Source: Emmonsiellopsis sp. PD_33 (Eukaryota > Ascomycota > Eurotiomycetes > Onygenales > Ajellomycetaceae). Taken from it: DNA of 48,692 nucleotides. This document shows, piece by piece, positions 42,559 through 48,692 of this stretch. Position numbers and translations under genes: made by a program. Below the pieces are notes generated by a model. It was not told the origin of the DNA. It was given only the letters and a program-made list of their open reading frames with translations, and did not search any database. Positions within the stretch are counted from its first letter, which is position 1; every line of letters begins with the position of its first letter. The stretch is taken from assembly GCA_032988165.1 (NCBI GenBank), contig JANTQF010000262.1, positions 1 through 48,692 on the forward strand, written 5' to 3'.

Positions 42559-44106
42559 CTATTGGGATCCCCCTCCCCCCGCCATTTCGCTCCACCTAAC
42601 CCACCTCCTCACACACTCATCAACAACCTTCAACTGCTCCTTATCCGCCCGAATCTCGAACCACTCTTTATGCTTCCTCCCGCAACATTCGCACGGCTCT
42701 AACAATTTCACTCTCCTATCAGCCAACTCCAAATGCACTAGCCTTTCCACCTTATGCGTATGGGGGACTTTCCGTGGTGGAATTGGTGCACCCGAATGCA
42801 CTGCTGGTGATGACGGAACGTATGGATAGTACCTGATAAGTGTGAGATTGTGCGCACATTGCTCTTTCCATTGGTTCATGCGACGGTGGACATTAGTCGC
42901 GCGTCCAATTTTTAATATTATGGTGTCCGTTGCGGCGTTTTGTTGGGGGTCGTGGACCTTTTTAGGCGCAATACCCGCTGAACGCATGATTTCGCTGGTG
43001 CGGTGGGGTGAATTTTGCGTGGCGTTGGTTTGTGATGGGGGGATTAATGAGGAGGCAAGTTCTGGGGGTGGGGCGGGAGTTGATGTTGCGGGGGTGAGCC
43101 AGCACATGTATATATATCCAGGTTCGTCGGCGTCAGATATTGGTTCAGAAAGCTCTTTTAGAAGGGTGGATGTGGTTATTGGCGAGAGAGTGCTGGGGAT
43201 CCAGGATAGGAGAGTTTCTGTGTGAGAGTGGGAAGAGGCGGGGCTGCCTTGCAAGGACGGGCGGTTTGATCTCGCAGGTGATGGTGATAGGGATGTCGGA
43301 CTGGTTTGGGGTCGAGAGTTCGGTGTGGTTGGATGGGGGACCCTGAGGTGGGAAGAATGAGCGTGTGATGAATGGGGCGGTCTTTCGCGAATGGCATCCG
43401 CTGATCGGAATGGAGGTTGAACCGGTGGTCGAGTCGGGGCATATGTCATTCTGGATTCGTTGTTTGAAACCGCTCGACGGTGTCCTGTATGTGGGCGCAC
43501 TCTTGAAGCAGGTATATCTTCATCATCACTGACTTGCATGAGAAAGCAAACCAGCTTTCTTCCAGCGCTGGACTTCTTTCTTGAGCTCGGGGGGCTTGGT
43601 GCTGCGTTTTCAAATTGGATCCTATGTCTTCTGGGGGTCCCGACTGAATGCCTTCTTGTGTCATAGTCTTGCAATGGATGTCTATCGGGCCGAAGTAGCG
43701 GGTCTATCCGTTCTCTGTTTTTCCTTCCCGACACCCTCCCCTCCGAGACAGGACGCGGCCGTTCATTAACATCCAGTAGCCCAACTCGTTCAATCAGAGT
43801 CTCAATACTAGATCTTGCTTTTAGCTTCGAACTAGGGGTGGGAGCTGTTTTCGATAGTGGCACAACGGGCACTGCCTGATCTTTATGCTGCCAGCAAAAT
43901 AGACCGGCAGTCGTGTCATCATTCACATTGTTCTTGGGATTTGTGGCCGGTTGTTTTGATGGCGAGGGAGAAGGCGATGATTGGGCCGCAGCCACTGTAC
44001 GACGGCATCGCTGTCCATCGACCTTAATACCACGACAAGTGGTCGTAGGATCCTTTGAGTCAGACCGGGCGAGTCGATACTCGGGAGTGTTTTGAGGTTG
44101 GGACAT
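42559..44106 (-). CDS. T5orf172 (GIY-YIG-like) domain protein with long disordered N-terminus
   Basis: A single frame of 515 residues. An N-terminal Cys motif CRGIKVDGQRCRRTV is followed by LFCWQH and may form a small zinc site. Residues about 60-330 are Ser/Pro/Arg-rich and disordered. The conserved C-terminal domain begins PGYIYMCWLT and continues ILKIGRATNVHRRMNQWKEQC, LTLIRYYPY, KVERLVHLELADRRV, then CECCGRKHKEWFEI. That order (YIY, K-IG-T-N--RR--QW, HR/KVER--H-EL, C-CG--H-EWF) is the T5orf172/DUF1766 pattern, related to GIY-YIG nucleases and found in S. pombe Mug113. Whether it cuts DNA is unknown. The start is the ATG at 44106; the stop is at 42559. Confidence 0.85.
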   Translation of the reverse strand: MSQPQNTPEYRLARSDSKDPTTTCRGIKVDGQRCRRTVAAAQSSPSPSPSKQPATNPKNNVNDDTTAGLFCWQHKDQAVPVVPLSKTAPTPSSKLKARSSIETLIERVGLLDVNERPRPVSEGRVSGRKNRERIDPLLRPDRHPLQDYDTRRHSVGTPRRHRIQFENAAPSPPSSRKKSSAGRKLVCFLMQVSDDEDIPASRVRPHTGHRRAVSNNESRMTYAPTRPPVQPPFRSADAIRERPPHSSHAHSSHLRVPHPTTPNSRPQTSPTSLSPSPARSNRPSLQGSPASSHSHTETLLSWIPSTLSPITTSTLLKELSEPISDADEPGYIYMCWLTPATSTPAPPPELASSLIPPSQTNATQNSPHRTSEIMRSAGIAPKKVHDPQQNAATDTIILKIGRATNVHRRMNQWKEQCAHNLTLIRYYPYVPSSPAVHSGAPIPPRKVPHTHKVERLVHLELADRRVKLLEPCECCGRKHKEWFEIRADKEQLKVVDECVRRWVRWSEMAGGGGSQ

Positions 44107-44774
44107 GAAAACTTCCCCTTGTGACCCGACAATATTGTGTCTATCAAGCGCGTGTATCGATATTCATGTGGTCTGTGACGGAATTTGAGCAACAGAGGGG
44201 CAGATAATGGTCTTTGTAAGTAATTGCAAGACACTGAATAAACGAGCTTCGAGGTCTGTTAAACGGCGGTTGCTGTAGGCCCAACTCGAGGACGAAGACC
44301 TATAATATAGAAACCCTCCAGAGACCAGGCAGAGGACCGGAGCCAGAGTTTATGTATGGTGAGCTGAACAAAGCTGGCAAAGTGGTTGGCGGCGGCGGCG
44401 CTTGAGCCAGCAGAGCTGTAGCGGTGATGTAATTGTTTGTTTGTGCACGCAGAACGGCAGCGCCCCTTTGTTATCCACCATTCACTGCCTGCTGTCAGGC
44501 TCCCATAGGATATGCCGGATCCGCCAGCGCAGAGGAGGCTGTACAGACTTGAGGCTGGCGTGGTGCAAGGCTTAGACGAACGGAGGTTGAAATAAGCGCT
44601 TGGCTCGGCGGGGCGCGGCGCTTATCGCGTAGCAACCAACTAGGCGCGTACTCGTTTCCAGAACTCTCTGCCTTGATAATATGGCCTTGTTTTCCCTGTC
44701 CCAGACCAGCTCTTGCAGATATCCGCAAATTAGATAGCCCCGTTGCCTTGGTTTGGTCTCCAGAAGCGAAATAT
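44107..44774. other. Intergenic: T5orf172 promoter and F-box gene 3' side
   Basis: Mixed composition with a (GGC)n-like run (GGCGGCGGCGGCG) at about 44389. No gene is visible. Confidence 0.55.
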
Positions 44775-45866
44775 TCAACCCGTCGGCTCCAACTCCTTCA
44801 ATCTGTTCCCGGTCATGGGTATGCGCGCCCAGCGGTATATTTCCACACCACCAGCAGGCCACTCCCGCTTCCACCAAAAGGACCAAGCGCTAAGCCCAGC
44901 ACCGCCCAGAGCTTGTAGTCTTTGAAAATCGACCTTGTAACCCTTGGGCTCCGTAGATTCAATGGCCTCAGAACTCGTGCGACAGTCCTTGCAATGCAAC
45001 ATTCCCTCTCGCGTCGGAGGACAAGTGCACCGTTCGCACCGGGCGGTGTGTATTAAAATTCTCCCTAATGTGTAATGTGGGCAAAAGATGTTTTCTATCT
45101 TACGGATTTTCTGCAGGTCAAAATCAAACGGATCAAAACCATACCGGATGGGAACTGTATACTTAAACTCTATGCTCAAAAATCCGTCTTTCGCTATTAG
45201 GGGCTTGCGTTCCATTTGTATGGTGACGCCTTGAATGACATGGGAGCACTGATGCTCCCATAGCGTGGGATTTGTATTTCGTGGCGTTTCCAATGGATAT
45301 CTTGGAAGTGCAAAGTATGCCTCAAGAAGTTCTTGTTTATCCTGGAAGGTCGCCCAGAAACACGGGCAGGAATGAAAAACTCTTTGCCAGGTACTGAATC
45401 GGCATACTTGATCAACCTGAGACCCGTCTTGCTTTTCCACAAATTCAGAGACATGATGCAGTTTACAGCATGCCGAGCAAAAACTGTATTGTGGGGTTTC
45501 AAGGAGGCGGAGGAACGTGCTGATGTGCTTTGGACACGCCCTAAAGCTCAGTCCCGACCAGCATGGCCAGAGTCTAGCTGGATTGATCCATTTTCCCAGT
45601 TGGAATTGATGTGAGCGCTGGAGGGACTTGTCTCCATCAATAACATTGAGCAAGGATTTGCAGGTCAAAGCAAGACACATTTTGTCTACTGGAGGCAGAT
45701 GTTTTGTTATGTCCTGGAAAATCTCCATGGGCACTTTTGCAAAGGGTGAAATTGCAACTTCTGCTCGTTTCTCAGATTGCGGTGTATCCATGGCATGCTC
45801 ATCTTTGATTTGATTTTCTTCCTCACGGGCTGTTTCCTTGGAGCGATATGTTAAGGTGGACAGCAT
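44775..45866 (-). CDS. F-box domain protein
   Basis: Probable substrate receptor of an SCF ubiquitin ligase. A single frame; the ATG at 45866-45864 gives 363 residues (a longer reading relies on a TTG). The F-box is at about residues 43-75: FAKVPMEIFQDITKHLPPVD then LALTCKSLLNV. After it comes a Cys-rich region typical of fungal F-box proteins (FCSACCKLHHVSEF, CPHYTLGRIL, RCERCTC, LHCKDCRTS) that may bind zinc. No leucine-rich or WD repeats are present, so the target is unknown. Such genes are highly expanded in filamentous fungi and often lineage-specific. Confidence 0.8.
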   Translation of the reverse strand: MLSTLTYRSKETAREEENQIKDEHAMDTPQSEKRAEVAISPFAKVPMEIFQDITKHLPPVDKMCLALTCKSLLNVIDGDKSLQRSHQFQLGKWINPARLWPCWSGLSFRACPKHISTFLRLLETPQYSFCSACCKLHHVSEFVEKQDGSQVDQVCRFSTWQRVFHSCPCFWATFQDKQELLEAYFALPRYPLETPRNTNPTLWEHQCSHVIQGVTIQMERKPLIAKDGFLSIEFKYTVPIRYGFDPFDFDLQKIRKIENIFCPHYTLGRILIHTARCERCTCPPTREGMLHCKDCRTSSEAIESTEPKGYKVDFQRLQALGGAGLSAWSFWWKREWPAGGVEIYRWARIPMTGNRLKELEPTG

Positions 45867-47708
45867 GGTGGATACTTCTCTGTTGTTTTTCCAAAGGGAG
45901 AGGTCTGGCAATCTTATGGGTTATTGATTTTGGAGATGCAGTAATTCACAAGAACTGCCAGCACTCACCAGATCAACTGCGCTGATGTACGTTTTTATGA
46001 AGCAGAATGGACTGTTATGATGCAGTTATGGAGTTAAGGCTCAGCGGCTTACCATAGATCCATTACAACCCTACTGCTAACTATTCAAGAGTCAGTTCAT
46101 TTGGAGACACCATCTGGTTCCCGAAGGCAGCCGAAAGTAGGATACCCGGAAGTTAGGGGGAAAGTATGGATAGCTCGGGATCAGAAAGCTAACTTTCTCA
46201 GAATCGACACTCGTCCCGGCCATATGTAGATCATGAACTCTAAATGCACAGGAACAGAGTCATTACTTCAGCAACCTATACCTTCATCCGTGTCCATACC
46301 GGAGCAGGAAGAACATGATACACCCCCCCGGTCATCCTTATTCAAAAGGCACCAATATTAGAAGAAAAGACTTTGACCCTTGCTCTGCTAAAAAGAAGCC
46401 ATTAATTGAACGCTACAGTATAGGTTCACAACTTCCTTAGTCCGTCAATCTGGGAAACCAGACACTCGAACTAACTATTGTAGGTATCTAGTTGGGGTAT
46501 GGATATGAAGAAATGAGCCCTGTTGAAATCCCCCGTTCAAGACCATGCACGGGAGAGATCTAGGCGTAGCCGATGTGTGAGCCCTCATTCTATCAACAAA
46601 GTTACATAATTGAAAACCTAGCCATAAAAGTCATAAACCAGCTGAAATGCGTCCAGGCTTCTTTCAAAGACTGTCCAGAAATATGCTCTATAATAATTGT
46701 ATAAACATCTCGCTCAACTGCTGGCTACTATATAGCTGGTGCTATGACCCCAAGAATTGCTACAAGTTGCAAGGCTAGAACTGTTTGTTTAGGAACAGAA
46801 AAAACACCCTAGAGGATCTAGTGAGGACTTGGGTTTAAAAATGTAATGGACACTGCTGTACTGGCATATTGCAAGAGATAATGTTTTTTAAATCCAGGGC
46901 CCATCATAGCTGGTCAAAGTGTCCTTGGTCAAGTGATAGTGCCACAACCCAATCCCTAAACACACATATGGTTCGGCCCACCATACACTGTAAAGGTATG
47001 GTGCCTATCTTAGCGTTGAGGCTAATGGTCTAGCTCGACACAAGGGAGCCAGACTGGCCAATAAGCAATGACTCGAGTGGCCGAGTTGCGAAGGCGCCAG
47101 GTTATGGTTCTATTACCACGCACTTCCAAGATACACCGACACACGTTATCCACAAACCCTAAGTGATTTTACCCGATCGAGTATCCTACGGAATCCATCC
47201 GTGATGTCAGGGGGAAACGGCCCGACATTTCATGCTATTATCCCCAAACATACCCTCATCCCGCTCACTGAGGAACCATAAAGTTGCACTGATTATCGCC
47301 AGTCACTGCCTTCAACCTCGGGATGCCGGTCTGTCTTCCGAGAAGACGGGAAGCCCCTGTCGCAAACACGTCCCGGCATTCCTAGCTGGGAAACATCAAA
47401 CACTCCGATACCCCAGCCAAGATGGACAACTATCCCTCAGCAGCGAGGGATCCCTAGCGGGTTACATTAATAAATATACATCCTTTCATAACTTACACCA
47501 ACAACGCCAAGTTATGGATGGGCTTGAGAGGAATCCCCTCCCCCGGGATAATAAGATGCTCCCCGCGTCATATCGGGGAAAGTGGAATATGCCGCGGGCT
47601 TTCATTTTGTCCTTTTTTGCGGTCATATAGAGAGGGTCATGTTTCCTCCAGAACAAGCTCAATCGAACGCTTCATCCTTCAACTTTCCAGAGCCAGAGGC
47701 ACATTGCA
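45867..47708. other. Gene-poor stretch ending in the mannanase promoter
   Basis: About 1.8 kb without a credible gene. A 132-codon frame (47232-47630) begins with ATG but resembles nothing and sits in the mannanase promoter. The right part holds a CGG-N8-CCG site and a CCCCGGG that includes a CreA-type SYGGRG match (about 47541-47547). Confidence 0.5.
47327..47340. promoter_or_regulatory. Candidate Zn2Cys6 site CGG-N8-CCG upstream of the mannanase gene
   Basis: CGGTCTGTCTTCCG fits the CGG-N8-CCG palindrome reported for ClrB/ManR, the activators of cellulase and mannanase genes in Aspergillus. It lies 369 bp upstream of the start codon. About twelve chance matches are expected over the whole window, so position is the main support. 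Confidence 0.4.
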
Positions 47709-48692
47709 ATGATGATTGGACATACTGGACTATGCGGCTCCTTGCTGCTGGCCGGCTTGTGCGTGCATCACGCCCTAGCGCAGGAGGGCACGTACGAGGC
47801 TGAAGATATGACACTCAATGGCGTTACTGTTGGGACCGAAGTCGCTGGGTATTCAGGTACTACTCTTCACCTACTACGAATAGGAGAAAATCAATACTTA
47901 ATATCAAAAAGGCACCGGCTATGTCGAAGGATTCGATAACGAAACAGACTCGATCGGACTCAGCTTAACGAGCGCCGCAGTGCAACTCTACGACCTTAGT
48001 ATCATTTACGCGGGGATATATGGAGACAAAGCTGCCACGCTCGTGGTTAATGGCGCCGGATCGCAGGTGTCTTTGCCTGCCACGGAGGAATTCACCACTC
48101 TTTCGGCCGGGAAGGTACTTCTCGAGAAAGGGGAGAATACGATTGAGATCCAGAGTAACTGGGGCTGGTAAGCGGATTGATTACTATCTTATTTATTTGT
48201 TCTATAACACGTCAATATGCTGAATCCCATAAAACCAGGTACCTACTGGACGCCATCACCCTGACCCCCTCCGCGCCCCGTCCGCCACATGATATCACCA
48301 CCACGCCCGTCAGTCCGAACGCAACAGCAGACGCAAAAGCCCTCCTCGCTTACCTGGGCAGCACTTACGGGTCCAAAATCATCTCCGGTCAACAGGATCT
48401 TGAATCACTGAACTGGATAACGGAGAATATCGGCAAAACACCCGCCATACTCGGCGTGGATCTCATGGGTAAGTAAAACGGCCCGTTAGCATCCCCTTTC
48501 CGCTCCCATCATTCCCCACCCCCCCCCCCCCTATGTTCCTCTCTTCCCTTTATATATTTCACTAGCTACACCTATCCATCCTTGTCTCAATACAATCTTC
48601 TTTATAGAGCTCCTATACTCCTCCCCAACCGATACTCACCCACCCATCTCTACTCAACACCAGCCACTGAAACTTCTACACATACCACACCA
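47709..48692 (+). CDS. Secreted beta-1,4-mannanase, CBM35-GH26, 5' part (gene runs off the window)
   Basis: Endo-mannanase for plant-cell-wall mannan. Exons visible: 47709-47856, 47912-48167 and 48239-48468; coding then enters an intron at 48469 and I cannot place the next exon before the window ends. The signal peptide is GLCGSLLLAGLCVHHALA. A CBM35 module follows: GTYEAEDMTLNGVTV, GYSGTGYVEGFDN, LYDLSIIYAGIYGDKAATLV, LEKGENTIEIQSNWGWYLLD and ITLTPS. A short linker leads into the GH26 start ADAKALLAYLGSTYGSKIIS and ILGVDLM. CBM35-GH26 is known from Podospora and Aspergillus. The catalytic Glu residues lie outside the window. A second ATG directly follows the first, so the start could be 47712. 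Confidence 0.85.
48519..48531. repeat. Homopolymer run of 13 C inside the mannanase intron
   Basis: Thirteen consecutive C in the unresolved intron region. The length is likely to be uncertain in the assembly and variable among strains. Confidence 0.8.

Noticed and set aside
47232..47630. 132-codon frame upstream of the mannanase
   Set aside because: Starts with ATG but shows no family features and covers the promoter region of the mannanase gene.

Overview
The window looks like a nuclear chromosome segment from a filamentous ascomycete, most likely Eurotiales (Aspergillus/Penicillium-like). Nearly every gene has short introns of about 45-140 nt with GT..AG ends. The proteins I could recognise (PyroA, Xaa-Pro aminopeptidase P, ArgJ, Sec61, Orc2, fungal P450, cutinase, CBM35-GH26 mannanase) read like Aspergillaceae proteins. 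I saw no rRNA, tRNA, CRISPR array, intact transposon or plasmid feature. All names rest on reading the translations; no database search was possible.

Layout. 0-0.3 kb: 5' end of a probable exocyst Sec8 gene (-). 0.8-3.3 kb: aminopeptidase P (-). 4.5-7.8 kb: importin-13/Kap122-type karyopherin (+). 8.5-9.7 kb: PLP synthase PdxS/PyroA (-), head to head with a Rid/YjgF-family gene at 10.6-11.1 kb (+). 12.0-14.3 kb: AAA ATPase with a degenerate Walker B (-). 14.9-17.2 kb: eight-exon cytochrome P450 (-). 18.2-18.9 kb: FUN14 protein (+). 19.1-20.8 kb: ORC2 (-), sharing its upstream region with argJ at 21.3-22.8 kb (+). 23.5-25.2 kb: Sec61 alpha (-). 25.2-27.2 kb: gene-poor stretch. 27.2-27.9 kb: small promethin-like membrane protein (-). 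28.9-31.2 kb: a divergent pair of uncharacterised genes, both apparently nucleotidyltransferase-fold proteins. 32.5-35.3 kb: two secreted serine hydrolases (cutinase/acetylxylan-esterase family and a dienelactone-hydrolase-like enzyme). 36.2-39.6 kb: large ankyrin-repeat protein with a helical N-terminal domain like those of fungal STAND/NLR proteins. 40.5-42.0 kb: MFS monocarboxylate-type transporter (-). 42.6-44.1 kb: T5orf172 (GIY-YIG-like) protein (-). 44.8-45.9 kb: F-box protein (-). 45.9-47.7 kb: gene-poor stretch. 47.7 kb to the end: 5' part of a secreted CBM35-GH26 beta-mannanase (+).

How the parts relate. The left and centre are mainly housekeeping: nuclear import, secretion/translocation, replication origin recognition, arginine and vitamin B6 synthesis. 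The right (about 28-48 kb) is accessory: secreted polymer-degrading hydrolases, an NLR-like ankyrin protein, a transporter, an F-box protein and uncharacterised NTase-fold genes. The PLP synthase/Rid head-to-head pair is the clearest candidate functional link, since Rid enzymes clear by-products of PLP enzymes. Gcn4/CPC1-type TGACTCA sites lie upstream of both argJ and pyroA. A CGG-N8-CCG site lies upstream of the mannanase.

The most unusual pattern is compositional. In about ten genes on both strands, the coding strand switches abruptly from C-rich to G-rich, usually 200-350 bp before the stop codon, always in the same direction relative to transcription.
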